Of a stretch of DNA of 64,000 nt, positions 22,801 to 33,411 are shown piece after piece. A program made the translations under genes and the position numbers. Under the pieces are notes generated by a model. The model made no database searches and was not told the origin of the DNA. It saw only the letters and a program-made list of their open reading frames with translations. Every line of letters begins with the position of its first letter. Within the stretch, counting starts at the first letter, position 1. This stretch comes from Anagrus nilaparvatae (taxonomy: Eukaryota > Arthropoda > Insecta > Hymenoptera > Mymaridae): contig JAKSXM010000147.1 in the NCBI GenBank assembly GCA_022575985.1, positions 22,106,001-22,170,000 of the forward strand, given 5' to 3'.

Positions 22801-25635
22801 ATAATATAAAATTGAGAAGAAAGATAAAAGACTGAATACTAAAAAACGAGATTTTCTTTTAAAAAATTATTAAAAGAGATTAAAAAATGAAGAAGAGCCA
22901 TAATTTAAAAAAAAAGGATTCTAAAGAAAAAGGTCCTTTTAAGATTTTTTTTTAAATTTTTCACGTGTGTCGCGTGACCTTGCACGATTCTTAAGGATCT
23001 TAAACAAAATGACCTCGTCTCTTTTCTCTTTACCTTTATACTATATTTTATGATAAAGGTTGCACGAATCGAAGCGCTAACGACATTATTTTTTCTTTCT
23101 CCTCTCCTTGTCCCTTGGTTACCTTTAAGTAGCAGTTAAGATGATTTGGATTAAGAGTTATCAAGAGTTATGAATAAGGTTAAAAAGATTCTTTTTTAAA
23201 AAAAAGTTAAATAAATTATTTAGTTTTATTTTCAAGTTCCATTGTTCTTTTACGTATCTTATTTTAACATTTATAAAAATAATTTAATATTAAATAACTA
23301 AGACGTTTTAGGAAGAAAAAAATTTAATCGTGTTCAGTGGGCTAAAAAAAATTTATTAACCAGTAAAAAACTTGAAAAATCCCGGAAATTTCTATTATTA
23401 TTCCTATAAATAGAAAAGTTTGTTGAAAATTTTGATAGACCTATCCGCGAAAAAAAATAATAACGAAATAGGTCTATATGATTACTCGTATGTTTATTTT
23501 ACAAACACACTTTTTTTAAAGAATATTTTAAAAACTATCTGTAATTTGATGTATCAATCTGATTGGCAGATCACTAACGTAAGATTAGGTCGACAACCGG
23601 GATTGGGTCAGTTGGGTGGTCGTCTACTAGTGGATAAATGCTGTTTTATTATTTATTTATTTTTATTTGCTAAATTATATTCAAAATTAAATTCTTTACA
23701 TTATAATTAATGACTATTTAGTGAAAACAATGAACTAAGTGCATTACATCGGCAAATAAAGTTTATTCAAAGTTCATCGTGTGCTTACTTGGCTGAGTTT
23801 TAGTTTAAAAGGATATGATTAGGTACCACACCTTTTACTATGTTAAATAGCTTTTTAAAACAGAAGGTTTTTAAGGAAAGATATTTTTCATTTTATAGCT
23901 AAAAAATATTAATTTCCTTAGATAAAAAGTCTAATTTATTTATAAAAAATAATCCATGTAACACTCGTATTATTTTTCTTCAGGTCAGTAGACAACACAG
24001 TTTGAGTCGTTTAATGAGCTTTACTATGCATAAGCTTAAACAGTGTATTTTTTTTCGTTAAATATAATAAAGTCGTGTTCACTTTTCTAGTAATTAGATT
24101 ACAATAAATCATCATTATTTTCATCTTTTTATAATAAAATTTCATACGCAAGTCATGACGATAAAAAAAATTTTCTTTTTTGCCATATTTGTTATATAAT
24201 TAAAAATTAAAATGAAATAGTATATTATTATAAAAAAATTAATCAACAAAACAATGAAATACTAAAAAAATGTAGACATCCTCGTCATCATAGTGTCTAG
24301 GAAATTTCGTAAATAAATAAATAAAGTAAAAAAAGATTTTACACTCTAACTATGATTTCCACGTACATGTTGAAATGTTTTTTTTTATTTATATATTATA
24401 TAAAATAAAAAAAACTTAATATATTATAGTTTCTTTTCGACAGTTATGTTTTCTCACACTCAATTTTTCTTAACATAAAACAACAATTTGTTATTGTACA
24501 CAAAGAAAATAAAGTAATACGTATACTTTTTTATAATTAAATTATTGTATCGACATTGTCTGTTTTATAATTTAAAATATGTTGACTAGGTCAAAATATT
24601 GTTATATCGAGAGCAATTTAGTCAAAAGTGGTTTTTAGGCACGATCGCCCTATATGTATATCCAATATATAGATGAAATCACGCCTTAAAATTTTAAAAA
24701 TTTATAAAATTTATTTATTCCTAAAAATTTTTAACTCATGGAGAAATTTGGTCACTAGGTCATTTCGATGCCTCGAACATACTTTTATTGCGTTGCTGTG
24801 TGTAAGTATGTACGTTTGAAAACATGTATTCTCTATTTGATCTGTTTTTCAAAACTTACTCAATGAATCAAAAATCGTTTTAAACGAACTTTTTGAAAGT
24901 TTTGTTCTTGTTGCAGAGTTTTCAAACTGAATGACTGTTGCAGAAAAATGTTAAAAAACTGATTTCAGATATTACAAATTTAAGGAATATAATGCTAATT
25001 ATACTATGTATCAAGGATAGACTAAATAGCTGGAAAAAAACTTAATGGGATATGTGATAGTGCCTGAAATGAAAAAATATTAACAATTTTATAAATGATA
25101 GTGACTAAAATCATAAACTTGTTTTACAATTTTTTTTCTCTATAATTAATAATACTCATCAATTAATTTTCCTTTCAATAAAGAAAGGAAAAGCGGCCAA
25201 TAATGACTATATTCCAATTTTAAGAGGTCGTCAATATTCTCCTAAAGAAAAAAACATTCATAACCTCATCTAGAAATATTTATTATTACCAAATACGATT
25301 ACAGGAACTCACCTTTAAAGCTCTGCATTTGGAAAAATAAACATTTCTACGAGCTGGTTAACAATGTTATATTATTTGATTTTATTTAAATTTTAAATTT
25401 TCACTGTTAAATCTAAATAAATAATTATTTTGGTTCTTTTCTTTAGCTAACTTATTCCCAATTATACATAATTAGTATACAGATTAAATATACAAAGTTA
25501 GTCGAAATTAGTTTGGGTTTGTTTGAGTAAATTACAAAGTTACCGAAACTAATTTAGACTAACTTTCTAATCAACAGACCCTAAGAAAGAAGCTTTCTTG
25601 TCTCTTCCATCATTTTTCGCCATTTTATTCAATAA
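19813..25635. other. long AT-rich stretch without recognised elements
   Basis: Apart from the repeat copy at 24610-24810, I see no palindrome, array or gene here. Around 22960-23130 the sequence is less AT-biased and not obviously repetitive. The frame at 23420-23710 (96 codons) matches nothing I recognise. Two spots end in AAATAAATAAATAA-type runs (about 23645-23700 on the opposite strand, and 24310-24330), as LINE tails often do, but without supporting coding sequence. Confidence 0.45.
24610..24810. repeat. dispersed repeat, copy B (partner at 13478-13690)
   Basis: Same-orientation partner of the repeat described at 13478-13690, sharing CACGATC, TATCCAATA, CACGCCTTA, GAAATTTGGTCAC, AGGTCATTTCGATGCCTCGA and the poly-T phrase that follows. 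It is diverged and has no coding motif. Confidence 0.7.
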
Positions 25636-25992
25636 TTTTATTCAATAGACAGATCAATATTACATGAGGAGGTTATATCACGCCTGCCAGCCTCCAAAAT
25701 TATTATTAATGATGTACTTTCGCCCACTGAGTACAAAAAATATCAATCATTAAAACCTATTGCTAAAAGCTTAGGCTTCGCATTTGTATGGCATAGTGGT
25801 GGAAAGTTCCTAGTACGGTGGAAAAACAACCAAAAAACGTACACTTTTAACAGCATTACGGACTTAAATACTATACGTGATTTGTATACTATCACAAAAA
25901 ATTCTACACAAATACTGCCACAAATACGTTACACCATAAACATAGACAACAATAGTAGAAACACTAGACAAAATAATAGCAGACAGGAATGA
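25636..25992 (+). pseudogene. LINE ORF1 C-terminal fragment, FP-like domain
   Basis: An uninterrupted reading frame of 118 codons begins just after a stop at 25633 and ends at TGA 25990-25992. It contains SRLPASKIIINDVLSP, then GFAFVWHSGGKFLVRWKNN and a TFNSITDL segment, followed by a polar Asn/Thr-rich tail. This arrangement is typical of the C-terminal, baculovirus-FP-like domain of ORF1 proteins in insect Jockey/CR1-group LINEs, which bind nucleic acid in the retrotransposition particle. The N-terminal part (zinc-finger or coiled-coil region in complete relatives) is missing, and there is no convincing initiator methionine, so I call it a truncated remnant. It stays open although the downstream ORF2 is broken. 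Confidence 0.75.
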
Positions 25993-26039
25993 CTAAACTG
26001 TGACAGCATTAATAACGCTCCTGTTGACGTAGCATTTAG

Positions 26040-26690
26040 AGCAGGATTTGTAATTGTCAACGCAACTTCTTTAAATGCTTATATTAACGCTTTTCATGAC
26101 ATGATACTGGACGACTCATCTTAACACATCTTTGGAATAGCGGAATCACGTTTAGAACTGATTGTACAGGACGGTATTGTAGAGATAGACGGATACAGTA
26201 TAGTATAAGACAAGACAGAAACATTGAGGGTGAAGGCATCATACTTTATGTTCATAACTCCCTAAGAGCAACTGTCCTTTCGTGCTCGAACATCACAAAT
26301 AAAGGCAAACAGCTGATGCCAAAATATTTTATGTGCCGTATATGGGGAGACAATTTCCCTTCTATTTTTGTTTGCCTTATCTACAGGCCTCCTAAAATAT
26401 CCTTCAAGTTGATCATTCTTTCATACCGACTTTAATGCTGACTGCCTGAATAAGAACCTACAGAAAACTATTAACAAACTGGCACCAATTAAAACAGTGA
26501 ACCCTAAAAGCCAAAAACATCCTTGGATTAATGCAGAAGTTCAATTCCTAATTAACAAAAGGAATGCAACTGAAATACGGTACCTTAGAACGAAAAACAA
26601 AGCACTTTTGACTGAACTCATACATCTAAACGGACAAGTAGAATAAATCACTGACACGTAAAAAAAGCTACCTACTCCTAAGAGTGACTT
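26040..26690 (+). pseudogene. LINE ORF2 endonuclease remnant
   Basis: Translated pieces in shifting frames recall the apurinic-endonuclease-like domain that nicks target DNA: an ESRLE stretch near 26145, IEGEGIILYVHNSLRATVLS at about 26220-26280, then CRIWGDN and CLIYRPP by about 26395. Stops (for example before HIFGIAESRLE) and at least one frameshift interrupt them. From about 26460 comes KHPWINAEVQFLINKRNA, the linker seen between endonuclease and reverse transcriptase in this group. A deletion after the RPP motif has removed the catalytic GD.N region and the C-terminal half of the domain. Confidence 0.7.
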
Positions 26691-26729
26691 ACATGGATTT
26701 TCTCCTGATGAGCTAAACGATTATTTCTC

Positions 26730-27475
26730 CCAGGTATGTTTTTCTGAAACAGAAAATCTGGTCGAGCTGTCTGACATCATTATGTCAGCGTCAGATGAAG
26801 GATTTAAATTCCGTGAGGTCTCTATTTAGTGATGTAATATTGGCAGTCAAACATTTTAGTTCTCAGGTCACAGGTACTGATGGAATCCCTCTCAGTTTAA
26901 TTGCTAAGTCCCTTCCTAATATCGGTCCCTACTTGGTTCTTATCTTCAATGAATCTCTAAAAAGAGGCATTTTTCCTTCAATGTGGAAAACATCCCTATT
27001 AGAGGCACTGTAGAAAATACCTATACCAACTTCAACTTCGGACTTTAGACCAATTGCGCTCCTGTGCTTTTTGTCTAAGGTATTAGAAAAGCTGGCGCAT
27101 GACCAGATTGCGCAATTTCTTTGTAACAGCGGCCTACTGGATCCCCTGCAAACGGGTTTCAGAAAATATAGCAGTGCTGAAACTGCTTTATTGAAGTTAA
27201 CGGATGATATCAGACTAGGAATGAGAAAAAGACTCATAACTATTTTGATTCAATTCGAATTCAGTAAAGCTTTTGATAAAGTATCTCCTACCAAGCTTCT
27301 GAGGAGGTTGTATGATATGGGGTTTTTTAGTGCACTAATATGGCTCAAATTATATCTTGAAGATAGACAGCTGAAACTTGCTTCAAAAACATCTTGTTCT
27401 GAATCTCGAGACCTTAATATTGGCGTCCCACAAGGCTCAGTATTAGGCCCACTATTGTTCTGCTTATACAATTAA
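26730..27475 (+). pseudogene. LINE reverse transcriptase, N-terminal half
   Basis: In one frame (with an in-frame stop at 27011-27013) the sequence shows GTDGIPLSLIAKSLP, then LNESLKRGIFPSMWK-like text (here IFNESLKRGIFPSMWK), DFRPIALLCFLSKVLEKLA, LLDPLQTGFRKYSSAETALL and FEFSKAFDKVSPTKLLRRL, ending in GVPQGSVLGPLLF. These are fingers and palm motifs of LINE reverse transcriptases. In motif A the usual LDFSKAFD reads FEFSKAFD, so the first catalytic Asp position appears changed to Glu while the later Asp is kept. The frame stops abruptly at LLFCLYN, precisely where the segment carrying the YADD catalytic motif should follow. Confidence 0.9.
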
Positions 27476-28167
27476 ATCCTACCAAGACCAGAGCAATTTA
27501 TTTTGGATTTAGTGTTTTTATTGATCGCTTGGATAAACTCAAGCTTCCTGGTATTGATATGGGTGGTGGAATAATCGTTCCTTTTGTTCAGGAAGTAAAA
27601 ATTGGTGTGATCTTTGATTCTACTCTGTCCTGGGAACCTCATGTAATATCTGTTGAGAAAAAAGTAAACAGGGTACTCTACATTCTTAGATTCATCAAAG
27701 GTTGCACATCAGAGACAATCAGGAAGCATCTCATTCAGGCATTGGTAACTCCTCTTCTAGATTACTGTAACGTTGTATTAATTGATGCGGGAGTCTCACT
27801 AAGGAATAGGCTCCACCAAAGACTTAGAAATTCAGGTATCCGTTATATCTTTGGAATTAGTAGAGACACCCATATTTCTCCTTTTAGAAAGAAGCTACAT
27901 TGTTTAACTGTTAACAAACGCAGATTCTATTTCTGTAATATAATTAGATATAAAATACTGCGCATGAAACTACCAAACTACCTGGATGAATGCTTTAAAA
28001 TAAAAAAACCAAAGAATACAGCAAGAGGGCATTCCTCGACGAAAGAATTAATTTTACCAGACATTATAAAGGTTCGGGGCTCTAATAGTTTTCAGGTTCT
28101 TGGAACTGATTACTGGAATTCGATTACGGAAGTAGCTTTAAAAATGTCCTCTTCAAACATTTATTAA
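27472..28167 (+). pseudogene. LINE reverse transcriptase, C-terminal region after deletion of YADD
   Basis: Reading resumes in another frame with LNPTKTRAIYFG at about 27473 and continues through KIGVIFDSTLSWEPHV, KKVNRVLYILRF, ALVTPLLDYCNVV, RNSGIRYIFGISRDTHISPF and GSNSFQVLGTDYWNSI, the conserved order of the thumb and C-terminal region in Jockey/CR1-group elements. The block of roughly 50-60 residues normally lying between PLLF..YN and LNP.KT, including the YADD metal-binding pair, is absent. The element is therefore catalytically dead regardless of its other stops. The neighbouring minus-strand copy at 42.7 kb retains the YADD block and shows what is missing. Confidence 0.88.
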
Positions 28168-28330
28168 CTAACGACTGTAAAGTTGTTTCTGAACGATCCT
28201 CCGATTAGCTTAGCTTAGTTTAGTGCAATATACGCTTTAGTATTAATTAGACTTACATATATATTTTATATACTCATATACATAAAGCGCTATTCATCTT
28301 ATGAATCCGAAAGAGGTCGGAAAAAAGCCC
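28168..28330 (+). other. LINE 3' untranslated remnant and junction
   Basis: After the last coding motif come TTAGCTTAGCTTAGTTTAG and AATATACGCTTTAGTATTAATTAG; the second phrase is shared with the 3' region at about 53879-53895. The junction with the opposite-strand R1-type remnant lies near 28330. Confidence 0.5.
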
Positions 28331-28482
28331 ATGTCCGCTTAAGAATTGGGTCAAAAAATAATTAATGTCCCCGTGCCCTCTAGTTATCGAAGGTGATATG
28401 TCTCCTATCAACCTATATCTCCTATCTCCTATCATGGTCCATTTGCTTTCCAAGTAGTCGGTCCAACGATCCTACAACTTGC

Positions 28483-28701
28483 TTATAGGCTGATCTGGTG
28501 CGAAGTAGCCTTTGCGCGGTCAATCCCTTCCCTCTCTTTTTTCAGATAGATATACTGTCTCTCAAGAGTCAGCAGATATATCGGGATTACCCTGGCGATG
28601 ACTAAAGCTGCCTCCAAATACACTGTGAGATAAGCACAAGAGATTCGTAGGGCTCCTTGCCTCTGGACATTCGTAAGCTTAGACGCATATCTTAGGTCCA
28701 C
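28483..28701 (-). pseudogene. R1-type LINE, post-polymerase C-terminal fragment
   Basis: A 72-residue frame includes KLTNVQRQGALRISCAYLTV and ALVIARVIPIYLLTLERQYIYL. Complete R1-type elements carry a QRQGALR.ASAYRTVSE segment followed by AGVIPI.LLA.ER in this position, downstream of the polymerase. Tyr and Leu substitutions in the conserved places fit decay. It is separated from the palm fragment by a region of stops. Confidence 0.85.
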
Positions 28702-29075
28702 ACGTGTTTCTCATGAACCTGATTAATGGAGTAGTGTACCAGCAGCCTTCTCCGCGCTTCTCAGAATCTACGCCTTAAAGGTCAGTTTCGTGTCCTACAT
28801 TACTCCTCAATCTTGTTCCTTGCGTATTCTCAAATATTATTTCTCGATCGCTCAGGCAACTGCTGATGATTCTTTGCAGATATTTTGACACCTGGAAGTT
28901 CCTTAACCTCGGGAATCGCTCCATCTTGCTCCATCTTAAAAGCATTTTTAACATCGAGGGCCACTAGTAACGTGATTTTTCTAGAGTAGTGATTGCCTGT
29001 CTGTGCATTCTCAATTACACGGGTGATACTGCTTATGGCATCGATAGTTGACTTCCCTCAGCAAGACCTGTATTG

Positions 29076-29405
29076 TTAGGGAGAAAGGTCTCCTGCAGTT
29101 TCTACAGCCCTCAGTATCCGTGGTTGCAGCATCTTTTCATAATTTTTCCCGACTGTGTCCAGTAATCCTAGAGGACGCAAATAGTTTGACAGCCTAGGGC
29201 CCCCTTTACCGATACTCATAAGGACGAGTCTGGCTCTTTTCCAGAGTTTGCTGAAGACGCCCGCTCGTGCACAAGTATTGTACATACACAGAATTAGTTG
29301 TAGACACTCGGGCGCGGCTATCTTCAGAATCTCAGTGAGTATTCTATCAGGCCCTGGTGCCTTTCCATTTTTGAGCGAATCTATTGCTGTTGAAAGCTCC
29401 TCCAC
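29076..29405 (-). pseudogene. R1-type reverse transcriptase, fingers/palm fragment
   Basis: A 109-codon frame carries ELSTAIDSLKNGKAPGPDRI, then EILKIAAPECLQLILCMYNTC, GVFSKLWKRARLVLMSIGKG and NYLRPLGLLDTVGKNYEKML, standard text of R1-clade reverse transcriptases (K.GKAPGPD, F...WK.A.L, RP..LLDT.GK..E...). A usual RPI or RPL continues directly to motif A in relatives; here the frame ends at 29076 with GDLSP and a stop, and motif A resumes in another frame downstream. Confidence 0.9.
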
Positions 29406-29720
29406 GGTGTATTCGGAAATATCCTCCTCGCCAACTTCTTCTTCAAGTCATTTTCTTTCTCTCTCTCCGGGTGGGTAAGGAAAAGTCCGTCAACTATACG
29501 TTCAACCGGAAAAAGCGCTAATTCTCTTGGTGACTATTTTGTAACCAAGACCGCATAGGTAATTGTTCTCCTCATTACACAAAGCTATCTCATAAGAATT
29601 ATTATCTCTGCCTAAGTCACTTAAGAGTTCTAATAGACTCAAGTCCATCGCGTCATACTGTACTAGCGATAATGACACTTAGATGGACATCATCTTTGTT
29701 GATAATATTATAAATTTAGA

Positions 29721-30686
29721 CCCTTCCATAGCCATTTTGTGACAAATATTTTTGATCCTACTCTTTCAAACATTCAGTACTCTAGCTGCTCTTGTTTATC
29801 CTTAAATATTTATTGATTTTCATCTCACCATAAATAAAATACACGGTTAGGTTGATTTGCTTAAATTTTAACTAATGCAACTTAAAAATATAATTATGAC
29901 TCATCAAATAATTATGAGTGGCTAGAAACCAAATATGCTTGATGCAGTTTTTGCTCGAGTTTTTGTCAATTATAAAATTAATTTTAATAAACAAATTTTC
30001 AGTCCCATAACAGCCCATGTTTTGTTGGCGTCATTGAAAAGGGATCTGAAGCTCTCTCATTTTATAAAGCTCATTTTGTTTCTTATCTGCAACTTTGGAA
30101 ATGAATAAATATGTTGCATTTTTTGTAAATCTTTCTTTAATAAATAGTGTTTGGAGAAAAATATTTGTTTTAAAAAACTGATTAAATTGCAGCAATAAAT
30201 TTTTTTTCAGTGCAACAACTCAAATATACGTATTATGATGACGTTTTTTTTGGCAAAATACATCTTATCAAAAGTAAACTAACTTTGACGAATGTTTTTT
30301 TGATGTTCTAGTTCATAATTTTAGTCAGGAAGAGAGAATATCAAGATGACCCATTTATAAAATATAAAAAGTTTCCTTTTCAGGATATGCATTTCTAAAA
30401 AAGAGATAATATTTTCATTTATTAAAAAGTAAAAAATTTATCTCAATATTTACCTACATGTAATGACTAAATTACTATTTTTATTGCCTATAATTTAAAT
30501 AATTATTTTTTTATCAAACGGATATATTATTATTGTAATAAAGTGATATTTCAGGGACGTGTTATTATTATTATACTTTTTTTTGACGTATCTAGGTTAT
30601 AAGTATATTTTTTTATGTTACTTTTTACATATGCCAATATAAATAGGTAGATCTTGCCATGCATATTAGTCTAGACGTTTTTTCAA
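29721..30686. other. AT-rich spacer, nothing recognised
   Basis: Between the R1-type remnant and the inverted-repeat segment I find no coding motif, array or palindrome. Confidence 0.5.
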
Positions 30687-30839
30687 AAAACTTATAACCA
30701 GTTTGTGTAAACACAACCTAAATGCATGGAACATGTTTACTTCCAACTGAGGACTAGATATAATACAAATGTTACTCAACATTACAATACAATTTTCTAT
30801 TGTTGTAATTTGTAATTATAACCTTACTAGTTGTTAAGA

Positions 30840-30985
30840 TTCTAAACCCAAACTATTTTGATTCCCTAAACCTGAATTATTATAAGTCCCTGAACCTGAA
30901 TTATTCCAAGTCCCTAAATCGATATTATTCTAAGTCCATAAACCTGTATTATCCTAAGTCCTTAAGCCCAGATTTTGCAAAGTCT
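30840..30985. repeat. ~30-bp degenerate tandem repeat (CTAAACCTGAATTATT-like)
   Basis: About five consecutive units of the form AAGTCCCTGAACCTGAATTATT, with variants, lie in the left inverted repeat; the right copy at about 36580-36690 has the complementary ladder. A shorter, more diverged set lies at 31795-31870. Confidence 0.75.
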
Positions 30986-31036
30986 CTTAAAAGTATTTTA
31001 TTAATTTATATATACTTACCTAATTATTCTAAGTCT

Positions 31037-31290
31037 TATTTGACCCCCCTCCTTAAATAGGACAAATTTGACCCCCCCCCCTTAAATGGGACAAATTTGA
31101 CTCCCCCCCTTAAATGGGACAAATTTGACCCCCCCCCCCTTAAATGGGACAAATTTGACTACCCCCCTTGAATGGGACAAATTTGACCCCCCCCCCCTTA
31201 AATGGGACAAATTTGACTCCCCCCCTTAAATGGGACAAATTTGACCCCCCCCCCCCTTAAATGGGACAAATTTGACCCCCCCCCCCCTTA
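31037..31290. repeat. poly-C minisatellite, 29-33-bp unit, 8 copies plus a partial
   Basis: The unit is TGAC(C)n followed by TTAAATGGGACAAATTT. Eight full units and one partial unit are present; length differences come from the C run. From unit two to seven the units alternate between TGACCCC-type and TGACT-type (TGACTCCCC or TGACTACCCC) starts, so the true repeat may be a dimer. One strand carries regularly spaced runs of about 6-13 G residues. The minus-strand frame at 31257-31460 only touches its edge and is not a gene. Confidence 0.95.
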
Positions 31291-31794
31291 ATTTTCAAGT
31301 TTTGAAGTACCCCCTCCCTATAAACATGTTCCATGTTAAAATATTTATTTTCAATAATACTGCTTGCCAAAAAGGAATATTCATCCACCTTGTCCTTATA
31401 GTGGATTTTTAGAAGATTAAAACCTAAAACAAGGCTAAATAAATAAATAAATAAATTCAACTAAAGCAATCTAGCAACCCAACAATTATCTGATGTAATT
31501 ACTCAATTTGTTTCTTTTAGCTATGGATGCTTTTGATTTGCTAAAAAGTTCCAATGTATATTTTCCAAAAAAAAGTTATCAAAACCTACAATATAGTGCC
31601 AATTAAAAGTTGTAGGAGTTTTAGAATTTAGTTCCATTCAAGTGTTAGATAAAATTCAAGACACAGTTATTGGAAGTATTATAAAGTATGAATCTCATGC
31701 TATTGGCACATAAATTAAACAATAAAAACAAAATATCCGAAGCTATTGGCATAAAAAAGAATTTATAACTGATTTTGTAACATTTTGATTACTC

Positions 31795-31930
31795 CCTAAT
31801 TGTTATAAGTCCTTGAACTGAAATTATAATAAGTTCCTAATTCTAAATTATTTTAGATCCAGTTAAATTCAGACCTAAATTTTGGACCTTCATCAAGTAC
31901 CCCTCCATATGAACATGTCCCATTTTGACA
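31795..31930. repeat. third, diverged copy of the 30.8-31.3-kb repeat end
   Basis: Blocks CCCTAATTGTTATAAGTCCTTGAAC, broken into shorter conserved words, plus GTACCCCTCC and GAACATGTCCCAT follow the same order as 30860-31338 but without the minisatellite. Confidence 0.6.
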
Positions 31931-33411
31931 ATTTGTATAGAAAATTTCATTAATTCTGTTTTTGTTTAGCAAGAAAATACATTTGATGCAATAAATGAAG
32001 AAAATCAATGAAATGTTGTTGGAGCCTTTCTAATATACATACTAATACTAATACTGTAATATAGATACTCCCCGAAGTATACTATAAAAAGATATAAATT
32101 TTTATATATAGGCCGGAAATCAAAGCAATGTAGGAAATAATAAACTTTTTTTTTGGATCATGAAAAGGGAAAAGGAAACGTTATAAAAATATTTTTCTGA
32201 AAATATCTGTTTAAGTATTAGTTAATGACTTGATTATTTTTATGAAATAACCGATGCTCAGGTGTAATGCGTTCTTTTCTGTAGCTATAAATATATTAAA
32301 AAATTTATAAAATTCCAACAAATATTGATATAAAATTGATAAAAATATTTTTAATATTAAAAAAAAATTCTTGTTATACAAAGTACACGCCAAGTTAAAT
32401 TATATCAAAATGAATGTACGGAACTCACTGATTATTATGATTATGTAATACGATAGTAGGGTAAAGAGATGAATCTAAATAAACTGTTATAGATTAATAT
32501 TTTTATTTTTTTTTTCTTACTTTATAAATATTGCATAACGTTACTTTTTATAAATTTAGATAAAATTTGAAGAAACATTTTTTTACCTTGGATATTATAA
32601 TACCGTTTTCCAATAAAAAAATAGCTTTTAATAAGTTAACATACTTGTTTTATCTTTTAAATAAAAATTTATTATGAAAAAAAATTTTATAGGCCTTAAA
32701 TTAATTAGTCAACCCGATATTCCTTGGGATTTAGTAAATCCGTATGAAAATTTAACGATTTCTATTATTTACATTATTACTATTTTCCCCCTATTTTCTA
32801 CTTTAAGCTTGCTTTAGTCTTTTTAGCTTTAATTTTACAACTTTATTTTAAGTATTCCAAATTGCTATTCTATCTAAAAACGTAAAAACGCAAAGGATTT
32901 CAGTAAACTTTTAGTGAGAATTGTTTGAATAATTAAATACTAACAATTAAAACTAGATGTATCGGAGTTTTAAAACTTTTTGGAGAAAAATTTTTTTTTT
33001 TAATTTTACGAACAATTGCACAAATGTTTTGAAAAAATTTTACACATAAACTTTTTTGACAAATGAAATGATGCCTCTATGTTAGATAAAAATTAACGAT
33101 TTTTTGAATATCCAGTAAAAGGAAAGTAGTCTCTATGGCTGTTTTGAAGATTTTATACAAATTTGTGTTCTAAAATTTTAAAAGCAAAAGCAATCATAAA
33201 ATGCATTTATATGACTGTAGTGAAAAAATGTATACCGAAATATTTTCTATATGAGTTTTAAAATCATTGTTTTAGGAAGTCAGTGTGATTGATTAATTGC
33301 TTGTATGAGTGCTTCTGCTGTATAATAATTGGTTAAATTTATACTCAATTACGTGCATATTTTTTTGCGCGACTCATGCATTAATTTCTCATACTTCATA
33401 TTCCTGGATAA
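31931..33411. other. AT-rich spacer, nothing recognised
   Basis: No gene or repeat structure was recognised; the frame at 32211-32393 has no motif. Confidence 0.5.

Larger units (their letters stand above)
25636..28240 (+). mobile_element. decayed Jockey/CR1-group LINE
   Basis: The remains run in normal LINE order on the plus strand: an ORF1 C-terminal piece, endonuclease remnants, then reverse transcriptase up to its C-terminal region, followed by a 3' untranslated stretch that includes AATATACGCTTTA, a phrase shared with the copy at 53267-54142. The element has many stops and frameshifts and lacks part of the polymerase core, so it cannot move itself. Three other pieces of the same or a sister family lie at 41665-42989 (minus), 53267-54142 (plus) and 59349-59635 (minus). 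The exact 5' and 3' ends are not defined here because no tail repeat is visible. Confidence 0.88.
28330..29720 (-). mobile_element. decayed R1-type LINE
   Basis: The minus strand holds pieces of an R1-clade reverse transcriptase and its upstream linker in the right order from high to low coordinates: CGLGYKIVTKRI (about 29530-29570), LFPVERIVDGLFLTHPER (about 29465-29520), the palm-domain frame at 29076-29405, TIDAISSITRVIENAQTG with LLVALDVKNAF (about 28945-29060), and a C-terminal block at 28483-28701. Endonuclease, the catalytic FADD segment and ORF1 are not seen. There are several frameshifts. Base composition is clearly richer in G+C than its surroundings, as expected for a recent insertion relative to the AT-rich background, although the gene is already broken. 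Confidence 0.85.

Noticed and set aside
23420..23710. 96-codon plus-strand frame
   Set aside because: No recognisable domain; AT-rich codon use matches chance frames, and the 3' part overlaps an AAATAAAT-type tract.
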